From: QYOJ01 sp043810345
GTDB lineage: Bacteria > Bacteroidota > Bacteroidia > Bacteroidales > FEN-979
Length of the DNA: 45,366 nucleotides
Direction of reading: 5' to 3'
Assembly: GCA_043810345.1 (NCBI GenBank)
Contig: JBDROF010000099.1
Span: forward strand, 1-45,366
Translations under genes and position numbers: made by a program
The notes under the pieces: model-generated
The model's database searches: none
The model's input: the letters and a program-made list of their open reading frames with translations, nothing else
What the model was told of the DNA's origin: nothing
Part shown: positions 1 to 7,432 of the stretch, one piece after another
How the letters are laid out: each line of letters starts with the position of its first letter
Position numbering within the stretch: the stretch's first letter is position 1

Positions 1-155
1 TGACCAAAGCAACTTGTCCTGAAAAGGACTTTAAGAACACAGACATGAGTTAATGCCAAGCTTGAGTTTGGCTAAGCTCGCAGGAGAAACTCGCATACCA
101 AAGGCGATAATTATTGGTTAGGATTTTTAGGAGAAAGATAAACAATGAGCCGGAG
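1..155. other. Unassigned left-edge region with small hairpins
   Basis: No gene is supported here. The plus strand holds a short hairpin (GTCCT, loop GAAA, AGGAC) at about 19-32, a second small stem (GCCAA/TTGGC) around 53-71 and a longer-range GAGTTT/AAACTC pairing. A frame reading MPSLSLAKLAGETRIPKAIIIG ends at about 121, but it is too short to call. This could be the tail of a gene or structured RNA lying mostly outside the window. It sits downstream of the GH3 gene stop (minus strand). Confidence 0.25.
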
Positions 156-1673
156 TTATGAAATCATTTTAAGAATTTCATCCACATATTTCCGGTCGTT
201 GAAAAGCCGGGGAATCTTGTGCTGTCCCCCCAGTTTCCCTTTTGATTTTAACCAGTTGTAAAAGGTGTTAGGAGGAACCACCCGGATGATAGGTTCTCCC
301 AGGATCATATTGTGGTATCGCTTTGCTTCGTAATCGGAATTCATCGATTTAAGTGCATTATCAAAGATCTCCGTAAAAAAGGGCATCTCTTTCGGCGGAG
401 TGTCGAATTCAATCAGCCACTCATGGGCACCGCGTCGGTTTTCTTCCAGATAGACAGGCCCTGCCGTATAGTCAATGATATTACATCTGCACCTTTTACA
501 GGCGATCGAGAGAGCCTTATCAGCGTTATCCACGATAAGTTCCTCTCCGAAGACGTTGATAAAGCTCCGGGTACGTCCGGTTATCTTGATCCGGTAGGGA
601 TCAGTTGAAGTAAACTGCACGGTATCGCCTATCAGGTATCTCCACAAACCTGCGTTGGTAGTGATCACCATGGCGTAGTTGGTATGAAGTCTGACTTCAT
701 CGAGTGATATGGCTTTCTTGGATGCTGAATCTAGTTCATCTACCGGGATGAATTCATAGTAGATACCATAGTCCAACATCAGCAGCATATCATCGGCGTC
801 TCCGCGGTCCTGTATCGAGAAAAACCCTTCAGAAGCGGTATAGGTCTCCAGATAATGCATCTGCGTAGAAGGAAGGATTTGTCTGAACAGCTCCTGGTAT
901 GGACGGAAACTCACACCCCCGTGGATGAAGAGCTCAAAATTAGGCCATACCTCCAGCAGGTGTTTCTTCCCTGTGATCTCCAGAACCCTCCGGAACAACA
1001 ACAAGACCCACGAAGGAACCCCGGAAATGTTGGTTACATCATGCTGAATAGTAGCCCGGGCCATCTTTTCGATCTTTGACTCCCATTCGTCCATAAGTGC
1101 GATGGAGAGATTGGGTGTACGGAGAAACTCAACCCAAAATGGAAGGTTTTGCATCAGGATTGCCGAAAGGTCGCCCTGGTAGTAGATCGATTCACTGGAT
1201 ACCTCTACGATCTGATGTGTCCCTCCCATGCCGATTGCCTTCCCGGCAAAGAGGTTGGTGTCGGGATGGTTGTTGCAGTAAATGCTAAGCAGATCTTTGC
1301 CCCCCTTGAAATGACACTCTTCAAGAGCCTCCTCACTTACAGGGATGAATTTGCTCTTGCCAGCTGTAGTTCCCGATGATTTGGCAAACCACTTGATCTC
1401 TGTAGGCCACAGGATGTTCTGCTCTCCCTGTTTCAACCTGTCAACATAAGGTTTCAGCTCCTCATAGTCCCGAACCGGCAGTCGTTCCCTGAACACCTCG
1501 GGCGACTGGATCGATTTGAACTCATAGGTCCGCCCCCATTCAGTACCCTGTGCCGCTTGAAGTAGTTTTTTAAGCCATTCACGCTGAACTTCATGTGGAT
1601 ATTTCAGAAAAAGTTCGATCTGATGAATCCGCTTTTTCATCAACCAGGAGATGACGGTGTTCAATAGTTCCAT
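156..1673 (-). CDS. GH3 family acyl-adenylate-forming protein
   Basis: A 505-residue protein of the GH3 superfamily, adenylate-forming enzymes best known in plants for joining amino acids to acyl hormones. The bacterial substrates are unknown. The ATP-binding motif SSGTTAGKSKFIP lies at about 99-111. A second nucleotide-contact motif, ETYTASEGFFS, is at about 277-287, LWRYLIGDTV is at about 343-352, and the C-terminal hinge region GRTRSFINVFGEEL follows at about 366-379. All three adenylation motifs look intact, so the enzyme is probably active. It is transcribed away from the response regulator at 1794 and stands alone. The length fits bacterial GH3 proteins (about 500 residues). The family call is firm, but the reaction in this organism is not known from the sequence. 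Confidence 0.9.
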   Translation of the reverse strand: MELLNTVISWLMKKRIHQIELFLKYPHEVQREWLKKLLQAAQGTEWGRTYEFKSIQSPEVFRERLPVRDYEELKPYVDRLKQGEQNILWPTEIKWFAKSSGTTAGKSKFIPVSEEALEECHFKGGKDLLSIYCNNHPDTNLFAGKAIGMGGTHQIVEVSSESIYYQGDLSAILMQNLPFWVEFLRTPNLSIALMDEWESKIEKMARATIQHDVTNISGVPSWVLLLFRRVLEITGKKHLLEVWPNFELFIHGGVSFRPYQELFRQILPSTQMHYLETYTASEGFFSIQDRGDADDMLLMLDYGIYYEFIPVDELDSASKKAISLDEVRLHTNYAMVITTNAGLWRYLIGDTVQFTSTDPYRIKITGRTRSFINVFGEELIVDNADKALSIACKRCRCNIIDYTAGPVYLEENRRGAHEWLIEFDTPPKEMPFFTEIFDNALKSMNSDYEAKRYHNMILGEPIIRVVPPNTFYNWLKSKGKLGGQHKIPRLFNDRKYVDEILKMIS

Positions 1674-1697
1674 GAGGAAAAGACCAGTTCAGGTTGC

Positions 1698-1705
1698 CAA
1701 AAATA
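1698..1705 (-). promoter_or_regulatory. Candidate -7 box for the GH3 gene
   Basis: Read on the minus strand this is TATTTTTG, matching the Bacteroidota -7 consensus TAnnTTTG. It lies 25 bases before the GH3 start. No TTTG box is found at the usual 19-base spacing, so the call is tentative. Confidence 0.35.
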
Positions 1706-1740
1706 CAATTAATTTCAAAGGAAATATAATCATATTTTTG

Positions 1741-1771
1741 TTTGGTTGATAAAAGGAAATACCTAACTTTG
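1741..1771 (+). promoter_or_regulatory. Bacteroidota-type promoter of the response regulator
   Basis: A TTTG box at 1741-1744 is followed after 19 bases by TAACTTTG at 1764-1771. This fits the Bacteroidota primary sigma-factor promoter (TTTG, about 19 bases, TAnnTTTG). The start codon is at 1794, giving a leader of roughly 15-20 bases. It is the best-matching promoter in the window. Confidence 0.7.
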
Positions 1772-1793
1772 TAAACACTTAAATACAGGTACT

Positions 1794-2765
1794 ATGACAA
1801 AGATCAAGTTATTTATTGTCGAAGATGAGTTAATCCTGGCACATGATCTGAAAGCCAAGTTGACTGACCTTGGTTATGAGATTATGGGATTGGATACCAA
1901 AGGGGAAAGTGCTGTGGATACTATCGGAACCCTGAAAGAGAAAAATCAGGAGCCCGATATAGTAATCATGGACGTCAAACTGGCCGGCTCCATGGATGGC
2001 ATCGAAGCAGCCAGAATCTTAACTGAGAATTCGAACTGCGGGATTATATTCCTAACTTCGCTGAACCGGAATGATGTATTCACGAAATCCTTCTCCCTGA
2101 AACCGTATGCATACCTCTTTAAACCGGTTGACATCGACCAGATCAGGGCAGCCATCGAGGTAGCCAATTACCAACGTAACCTGGAGATTACCAACGAGCG
2201 GATCATCTCTGAACTGAAAACCGAGATCCAGCATCGAAAAAATGCCGAGAAAGAGAAAAACCAGCGGTTACAGGAGAGGATCCGGGCTGAGCAGAAGGTG
2301 AACCAGCTACTTAAGCAGAAACATCAGATGGAGCTCGACTTGATCAATCGTGAATTGGCGACCTCCTCTATCTTCATCTCACAAAAGAACAAAATCATTG
2401 GTCTCATCCGGAAAGATCTGAACCGGTTACTGAAACGCGGAAAGACCATCACCAAGAAAGAGATCACTGAGGTGCTGGATACCATCGACGAGAACATAAA
2501 GTTTGATAATGACTGGTATCGGATCAAAGCTCATTTTGAAAAGATCCATCCGGGTTTCTTTGACCGGCTCAGGGAAAAACATCCCCAGCTTACTCCTACT
2601 GATCATCGGCTCGCAGCTTTGCTCCGGATGAACTTGGCTACCAAGGAGATCTCTCATATCCTGAAGATCACGGCACCCAGTACTGAGATTTCAAGAATCC
2701 GGTTAAGGAAAAAACTGGATCTGCCCAAAGGGACCAACCTGGTGCAGTTTGTCTGCAACATTTAA
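1794..2765 (+). CDS. Response regulator: receiver, coiled coil, LuxR-like HTH
   Basis: A 323-residue protein with a CheY-like receiver at about 4-120. The acidic pair is E10/D11, the likely phosphorylated Asp is D60 (VIMDVKL), the switch Thr is T88 (FLTS) and the conserved Lys is K110 (FKPVD). Residues about 125-200 are rich in E, K, Q and R and look like a long coiled coil, probably a dimer stalk. The C-terminus, about 260-323, has a LuxR-like helix-turn-helix (LTPTDHRLAALLRMNLATKE, then IRLRKKL) of the kind found at the end of Bacteroidota sensor-regulator proteins with periplasmic Y_Y_Y domains. No partner histidine kinase lies in the window. The stop codon overlaps the convergent yebC stop at 2762-2765. 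The targets are unknown. Confidence 0.85.
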   Translation: MTKIKLFIVEDELILAHDLKAKLTDLGYEIMGLDTKGESAVDTIGTLKEKNQEPDIVIMDVKLAGSMDGIEAARILTENSNCGIIFLTSLNRNDVFTKSFSLKPYAYLFKPVDIDQIRAAIEVANYQRNLEITNERIISELKTEIQHRKNAEKEKNQRLQERIRAEQKVNQLLKQKHQMELDLINRELATSSIFISQKNKIIGLIRKDLNRLLKRGKTITKKEITEVLDTIDENIKFDNDWYRIKAHFEKIHPGFFDRLREKHPQLTPTDHRLAALLRMNLATKEISHILKITAPSTEISRIRLRKKLDLPKGTNLVQFVCNI

Positions 2766-3499
2766 TCCTCCATTAATTCGTCGGTGAGAGTGAGGTTGTG
2801 AAACACCTGCTGAACATCGTCATCCTCTTCGATGAGATCGATCAGCTTAAGTATTTTCCGGGCATTTTCTGCGTTGATGGTTTCCGTTGATTTAGGGATC
2901 CTCTGAAGAGATGCACTTTCAGGTTCTATGTGTAATTCCTCCAGTTTCTTCATCATGTTCCCAAAATTCTCCATGGCAGTGGTAATAGTAAATATATCTT
3001 CGTCCAATTCAATATCTTCGGCTCCGGCATCGATCACCTCCATCTCAAACTCCTCCTGGTCGAGATCGCCAACAGGAACCACGAAGACCCCCTTCCGGTC
3101 GAACAGGTAGTTGAGCATCCCTTTTTTTCCCAGTTCACCGCCATATTTACTGAAGTAGGAGCGGATATTGCTTACGGTGCGCTGGGTGTTGTCGGTCGTA
3201 CATTCCACATAGATAGCAATCCCGTGCGGGCCTTTCCCTTCATATGTCGTCTCGGTAAGAGCAACCGCATCTTTGTCAGATCCTTTGTTGATGGCACGCT
3301 GAATGGTTTCTTTTGGCATAGAGGCTCCTTTGGCATTGGCAATTGCCAACCTCAGCCTCGGATTGCCATCGGGATCAACCCCTCCCTCCCGTACGGCTAT
3401 GGTAATCTCTTTGATGATTTTGGAGAAGATTTTGGAACGCTTGGCATCAAGAGCCCCTTTTTTCCGCTTGATAGTTGACCATTTATTGTGACCACTCAT
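2762..3499 (-). CDS. yebC: YebC/PmpR/TACO1 family regulatory protein
   Basis: A 245-residue full-length YebC-family protein. It begins with the signature SGHNKWSTIKRKKGALDAKR and carries the conserved TYEGKGPHGIAIYVE segment at about 84-98 and NTQRTVSNIRSYFSKYGG at about 103-120. Bacterial members were first described as DNA-binding transcription regulators. The mitochondrial relative TACO1 and some bacterial members act in translation, including of proline-rich sequences. Which role applies here cannot be read from the sequence. It is convergent with the response regulator (4-base stop overlap) and divergent from the Ig-like lipoprotein gene. Confidence 0.93.
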   Translation of the reverse strand: MSGHNKWSTIKRKKGALDAKRSKIFSKIIKEITIAVREGGVDPDGNPRLRLAIANAKGASMPKETIQRAINKGSDKDAVALTETTYEGKGPHGIAIYVECTTDNTQRTVSNIRSYFSKYGGELGKKGMLNYLFDRKGVFVVPVGDLDQEEFEMEVIDAGAEDIELDEDIFTITTAMENFGNMMKKLEELHIEPESASLQRIPKSTETINAENARKILKLIDLIEEDDDVQQVFHNLTLTDELMED

Positions 3500-3569
3500 T
3501 GAATTGAATATTTTAGGGATTCACCTTGTAAAATTAGTAATTTTTTCCTCTGCTTTTGAAAACGATTGG

Positions 3570-3577
3570 TAACTTTG
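3570..3577 (+). promoter_or_regulatory. Candidate -7 box for the Ig-like lipoprotein
   Basis: TAACTTTG matches TAnnTTTG but lies only 4 bases before the GTG start at 3582. Transcription would begin at or just after that codon. Either the message is nearly leaderless, or translation starts at the downstream TTG (3606), or the box is chance. No -33 TTTG is found at 19 bases. Confidence 0.3.
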
Positions 3578-3581
3578 GAAG

Positions 3582-5321
3582 GTGTTAAAATCAACTAATA
3601 ATCCTTTGCAAACCAGGTTAATCTTCACCGGTCTTTTCCTCCTCCTCCTGTTATCAGTACTCCTGTTTCACTGCGCCAACCCGGTCACTCCCGAAGGTGG
3701 TGCCAAAGACATTACCCCACCTAAAGTGGTAGAATGCAATCCCCCCAATTACTCAACCCATTTCTCTTCGTCCGACATCCACATCACCTTCGATGAATTT
3801 ATCTCCCTGAAATCAACCGGTCCCGAGATTTTCATCTCTCCCTCCCTTTCCACGAAACCCGACTACAAACTGAGAGGAAAGACAGTCATCGTTGATTTTG
3901 AAGATACCCTCGCCTCCAACACCACGTATATCATCAATTTCGGAAAATCCATTTCCGACATTACCGAAGGAAATGCGATGTCTGATTTCCGGTACGTCTT
4001 CTCCACAGGCGACTTCATCGACTCTCTGATGATCTCCGGTGAGGTGGTCAACGCATTTGACAATAGGCCGGTGCCGGATGTCTATGCCGAACTTTATACG
4101 AATACCATCGATACCATCCCCTTCGACTCCCTCCCCTGCCTCGTACCACCACTCTACGTAACGCAAACAAATGAACAAGGTAAATTTGTGTTTCACAACC
4201 TCCGGAAAGCTGCGTACAAACTTGTGGTCCTTCATGATCAGACAGGAGATTTCATGTACAATATGCAGGCAGAGAGAATCGCCTTTGCGGATTCATTGAT
4301 TATCCCCTGGATAGCTCCTGTTACAACCCCCGACAGTACCGGACAAGATAGCCTTCCGGCTAGCAACACCTTTGTTCCTGTTCCGCTGCTGCTGAGAATG
4401 TTTGAAGAGGTTGACTCCACTCAGCAGGTTACCAGATCTGAACTCCTTATGAAGAACCAGTTCAGGATCATCTTTAAATACCCCCCCCACCATCCCGGGA
4501 TTACACCCCTGAACATCGACACCACGGTTGCCTGGTGCATGGAAGAGTACAGTGCTCACCGGGATACCGTATTGCTCTTTGCCACTACCGAGATTCCCGA
4601 TACCTTGATCCTCGAAATTCGTGATGGATCAGTTATACTGGATACGGTAACCATAACACCTACCCGGCTGGCTATGGAAAAACGCAGTAAGAAGAAGGAG
4701 GAAGAAGAGAAACCGGAACAACTCCTATGTTCATGGAAGCCCCTAGGAACCTTCAACCACCTGAAAAGTCCTTTGATTGGCACGTGGTCCTATCCGGTTT
4801 CAGAATATGACCTCTCAGGATTCCTGTTGATCAGTGGAGGGGACACCCTGATCCCTTCCGTTGAGTTTACAGATCCGCTTCTGCGACATTTCCGGGTGAC
4901 TTCTACCTGGAAAGAGGTGAATTCATATCAGCTGCTGATACCCGATTCGGCATTTATCTCCTATAACGGACTGAGTCACGACACTATCATCCACTCGTTC
5001 CAGACTGTCAACCCGCGTGACCTTGGTTCCCTAATTATCAACCTGAACTTTTCAACCCAGCCGGGAAACTACATCATTCAGTTACTAACAGAGAAAGGGA
5101 AGATCGTGGAAGAGAAAATTGTCCAAGAATCAGGCAAAATAAAATTTGCTTTCATCGCACCTGCCAAGTATACGATAAAGGCAATTCAAGACTCCAACGG
5201 AAATCGGCGGTGGGACACAGGAGATTACATGAATAAGCTTCAACCTGAGATCGTCTTCTTGTTCCCGAAGGTCATTGAGATCAGGGGGAATTGGGATGTG
5301 GAGGAAGAATGGAAGTTATAG
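3582..5321 (+). CDS. Ig-like domain lipoprotein (Bacteroidota type)
   Basis: A 579-residue predicted lipoprotein. The hydrophobic signal ends in LLFHC, so lipidation is expected at C31. An Ig-like (Big_5/SbsA-like) domain follows at about 45-140, beginning DITPPKVV and including GKTVIVDFEDTLASNTTYIINFG. A carboxypeptidase-regulatory-like segment (SGEVVNAFDNRPVPDVYAELY) is next. The end, with DSNGNRRWDTGDYMNKLQPE and GNWDVEEEW, is typical of this Bacteroidota family. A lysine/glutamate-rich linker (KKKEEEEKPEQ) lies near residue 370. Function is unknown, and the likely location is the outer membrane or surface. Start: GTG at 3582 gives a signal peptide, and a TTG at 3606 would also do so (MQTRLIFTGLFL). 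It converges with the arsR-type gene. Confidence 0.85.
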   Translation: MLKSTNNPLQTRLIFTGLFLLLLLSVLLFHCANPVTPEGGAKDITPPKVVECNPPNYSTHFSSSDIHITFDEFISLKSTGPEIFISPSLSTKPDYKLRGKTVIVDFEDTLASNTTYIINFGKSISDITEGNAMSDFRYVFSTGDFIDSLMISGEVVNAFDNRPVPDVYAELYTNTIDTIPFDSLPCLVPPLYVTQTNEQGKFVFHNLRKAAYKLVVLHDQTGDFMYNMQAERIAFADSLIIPWIAPVTTPDSTGQDSLPASNTFVPVPLLLRMFEEVDSTQQVTRSELLMKNQFRIIFKYPPHHPGITPLNIDTTVAWCMEEYSAHRDTVLLFATTEIPDTLILEIRDGSVILDTVTITPTRLAMEKRSKKKEEEEKPEQLLCSWKPLGTFNHLKSPLIGTWSYPVSEYDLSGFLLISGGDTLIPSVEFTDPLLRHFRVTSTWKEVNSYQLLIPDSAFISYNGLSHDTIIHSFQTVNPRDLGSLIINLNFSTQPGNYIIQLLTEKGKIVEEKIVQESGKIKFAFIAPAKYTIKAIQDSNGNRRWDTGDYMNKLQPEIVFLFPKVIEIRGNWDVEEEWKL

Positions 5322-5331
5322 ACTCCCGGGT

Positions 5332-5631
5332 TTATATCTCCATGCAGCGATCCAGTGAATTGATGATCTCCGTCAGCTTATCATGCTTCAACGAATAAAA
5401 GATCATCTTCCCTTCTCTCTTGGATTCAAGAATCCCTTTGTTCTTCAGAATATTGAGATGATGAGAAGCCGAAGCTTGTTCAATGTTGAGTTTCTCGTAT
5501 ATTTCTGTAACTGAGAGCCTTTTGTTAGCTGTCAGTAGTTCAATGACAGCAATTCTCATCGGATGCGCCATCGCTCTGAGCATGCTTGCACCCATTTCCA
5601 GTTTTTCAAGTTGCAACACTTTTTTTTTCAT
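5332..5631 (-). CDS. ArsR-family winged-helix transcriptional regulator
   Basis: A 99-residue single-domain ArsR/SmtB-type repressor. It has the usual MAHPMRIAVIELL opening helix at about 21-33 and the helix-turn-helix VTEIYEKLNIEQASASHHLN at about 41-60. A wing (LESKREGKMIFYSL) follows. The ELCVC-type metal-binding motif of ArsR/CadC is absent; the only cysteine is C96 near the end, so the signal is probably not arsenite by the classical site. The upstream 75 bases are very AT-rich with an AAAATATTTT palindrome at 5674-5683, a plausible self-regulatory operator. It lies downstream of ade on the same strand but has its own promoter-like region. Confidence 0.88.
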   Translation of the reverse strand: MKKKVLQLEKLEMGASMLRAMAHPMRIAVIELLTANKRLSVTEIYEKLNIEQASASHHLNILKNKGILESKREGKMIFYSLKHDKLTEIINSLDRCMEI

Positions 5632-5661
5632 GGTTTAATGAATATCAAATTATAGATGATA

Positions 5662-5688
5662 CAAAAATATGAAAAAATATTTTACAAA
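5662..5688 (-). promoter_or_regulatory. Candidate promoter and operator region of the ArsR-type gene
   Basis: On the minus strand TATTTTTG (5662-5669) fits the -7 box and a TTTG (5685-5688) lies 15 bases upstream, shorter than the usual 19. The AAAATATTTT palindrome at 5674-5683 lies between them, where a bound repressor would block the polymerase. The region is so AT-rich that chance matches are likely. Confidence 0.35.
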
Positions 5689-5706
5689 AATAAATATATA
5701 TATATT

Positions 5707-7341
5707 TTAACGAAAAAGTGGAGTAAAGGCAAACTTTTTCCCATCAAAGAGACCTTTATCACTCAATTTCAGGTCAGGGATCACCAGCAAAGCCATGAAT
5801 GAGAGTGTCATATAGGGAGCCCGCAGATCACTACCCAACCGTTTCGCCCATTGATCGATTTGTTCATAAAGCTGTGCGATGTCATACCCGTCCTGATCCG
5901 TCATGATGCCTGCAAACGGTAACGGAATCACCATTTCATGATCTCCCTCCACGAGGGAGATTCCTCCCTTGTTGGAGATGATGAGGTTGATGGCGCGGGT
6001 GATGGATTCATCATCTGCACCCACAGCAACGATGTTGTGACTGTCATGAGCCACACAGGAAGCAATTGCTCCCCGTTTTAACCCAAATCCACTGGCGAAG
6101 CCAACGGCCGGTGGTGCGGTATGGTACCGGCACCTGACCACCAGTTTGAGGATATCCCGGTCCGGGTCGCTGACCACAAAGCCGTTGCTGATTAGTGGTG
6201 CGACATAAATCTCTTCGGTGATCAGTTGTCCGTCAATGGCCTTCTGTACCCTGCACTCTCCCCTGGCCTCCGGTACCCTTAGCTCCTCTGCCCTGACAGG
6301 ATTCGTGTAAAAATTATTCGATGGGCTCTCTTCCACTGAGTGGATGAGGGTTTTCCCGTTTTCAGCCACGTTGAACCCATCCACATAGGTAGCTTTAACC
6401 CTGAAGCTTTCCAGGTCTTCAACCACGATCAGATCAGCCGGATCACCGGGTTGCAATAGTCCGACCGGAAGTCGGTAGTGAGTGACCGGATGATAGGTGC
6501 AACTCCTGATCACATGCATAACATCCAATCCTTTTTCCAACGCCCTGATTACCAGTTCATTGATATGGCCAACAACCAGGTCGTTTGGGTGCTTGTCGTC
6601 TGAACATAACATCACCATCTCAGGATATTCATTGATCAGGCTGCATAGTGCTTCGAAATTCTTGGCTGCGCTGCCCTCTCTGATCAGGATCTTCATCCCA
6701 TACCGGAGTTTATCGAGTGCCTCCGGCTTGGTAAAGCACTCATGATCCGTGCTGATCCCGGTTTCTATGTACTTTTTTGCGTCCTCACCCCGTAAACCGG
6801 GAGCATGACCGTCAATCGGTTTTCCTGCTTTTTTTGCCGCTTCTATTTTGGCAATCACCATCGGATCGCCTGCAAGAACGCCCGGGAAGTTCATCATCTC
6901 CGAAAGGTACCGGATCTCATCCATCGCAAGCAGGGATTTGACTTCATCTACTCCGAGAGAAGCGCCCGCCGTCTCGAAAGAGGTGGCCGGAACGCAGGAG
7001 GAGGCTCCAAAGTTGAATTTGAATGGAACCTTGTTCCCATTCCCGATCATGAACATCACACCGGGAATGCCCAGGACATTGGCAATCTCATGCGGATCCG
7101 AAACCGTGGCAACGGTGCCGTGAACAACGGCCAGCCGTGCGAATTCCGAAGGGATCAGCAGGGAGCTTTCAATATGGATATGAGCATCAACCAATCCCGG
7201 CAAAATATAATGATCTGCATCAACTTTTTCTTCAGAAATATAGGTAATCCGTCCATTAGTGACCTGAACCCTACCCGGGAAAATCCGCCTGGCAACTACA
7301 TCCACAATATTACCTTCTAGTTCAAATGTTGCTGTTTCCAT
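5707..7341 (-). CDS. ade: Adenine deaminase
   Basis: A 544-residue amidohydrolase-superfamily protein matching Ade, which deaminates adenine to hypoxanthine in purine salvage. The N-terminal metal site is VDAHIHIESS (H54, H56). Further conserved metal/substrate segments are DGHAPGLRG (about 177-185), TDHECFT (about 198-204) and CSDDKHPNDL (about 246-255). The C-terminal adenine-deaminase domain carries VAHDSHNIVAVGADD. Length is in the normal range (about 540-600). It is likely cytoplasmic. It follows rlmN on the same strand, separated by 61 bases that hold a small hairpin and a heptad repeat. The start ATG at 7341 opens METATFELEG. No unusual features were seen. Confidence 0.94.
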   Translation of the reverse strand: METATFELEGNIVDVVARRIFPGRVQVTNGRITYISEEKVDADHYILPGLVDAHIHIESSLLIPSEFARLAVVHGTVATVSDPHEIANVLGIPGVMFMIGNGNKVPFKFNFGASSCVPATSFETAGASLGVDEVKSLLAMDEIRYLSEMMNFPGVLAGDPMVIAKIEAAKKAGKPIDGHAPGLRGEDAKKYIETGISTDHECFTKPEALDKLRYGMKILIREGSAAKNFEALCSLINEYPEMVMLCSDDKHPNDLVVGHINELVIRALEKGLDVMHVIRSCTYHPVTHYRLPVGLLQPGDPADLIVVEDLESFRVKATYVDGFNVAENGKTLIHSVEESPSNNFYTNPVRAEELRVPEARGECRVQKAIDGQLITEEIYVAPLISNGFVVSDPDRDILKLVVRCRYHTAPPAVGFASGFGLKRGAIASCVAHDSHNIVAVGADDESITRAINLIISNKGGISLVEGDHEMVIPLPFAGIMTDQDGYDIAQLYEQIDQWAKRLGSDLRAPYMTLSFMALLVIPDLKLSDKGLFDGKKFAFTPLFR

Positions 7342-7369
7342 TTACGTATTATTTATCATTCACAGTAAC

Positions 7370-7394
7370 TTATCTGATGCCGGATACCAGATAA
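7370..7394 (-). terminator. Small hairpin between rlmN and ade
   Basis: TTATCTG at 7370-7376 is a perfect inverted match to CAGATAA at 7388-7394, with an 11-base loop. No T-run follows, so this may be a weak attenuator, an RNA-stability element or chance. Confidence 0.25.
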
Positions 7395-7397
7395 ACA

Positions 7398-7432
7398 ACG
7401 TCTTACGTCTTACGTCTTACGTCCCTCGTCCT
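7398..7432. repeat. Heptad tandem repeat over the rlmN stop codon
   Basis: Five tandem units of seven bases: acgtctt three times, then acgtccc and tcgtcct. In the sense of rlmN the unit reads GACGTAA. The array starts outside rlmN, includes its stop codon (7403-7405) and extends into the coding end. It therefore encodes most of the last residues (RDVRRKT). See the related arrays at 11596, 34755, 35635, 37715 and 43600. Confidence 0.9.

Noticed and set aside
2762..2765. Possible regulatory overlap of convergent response-regulator and yebC stops
   Set aside because: A 4-base stop overlap is common in compact genomes and shows no further structure.
6805..7320. Open plus-strand frame of 171 codons
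   Set aside because: Antisense to the adenine deaminase metal-site region; no independent support.
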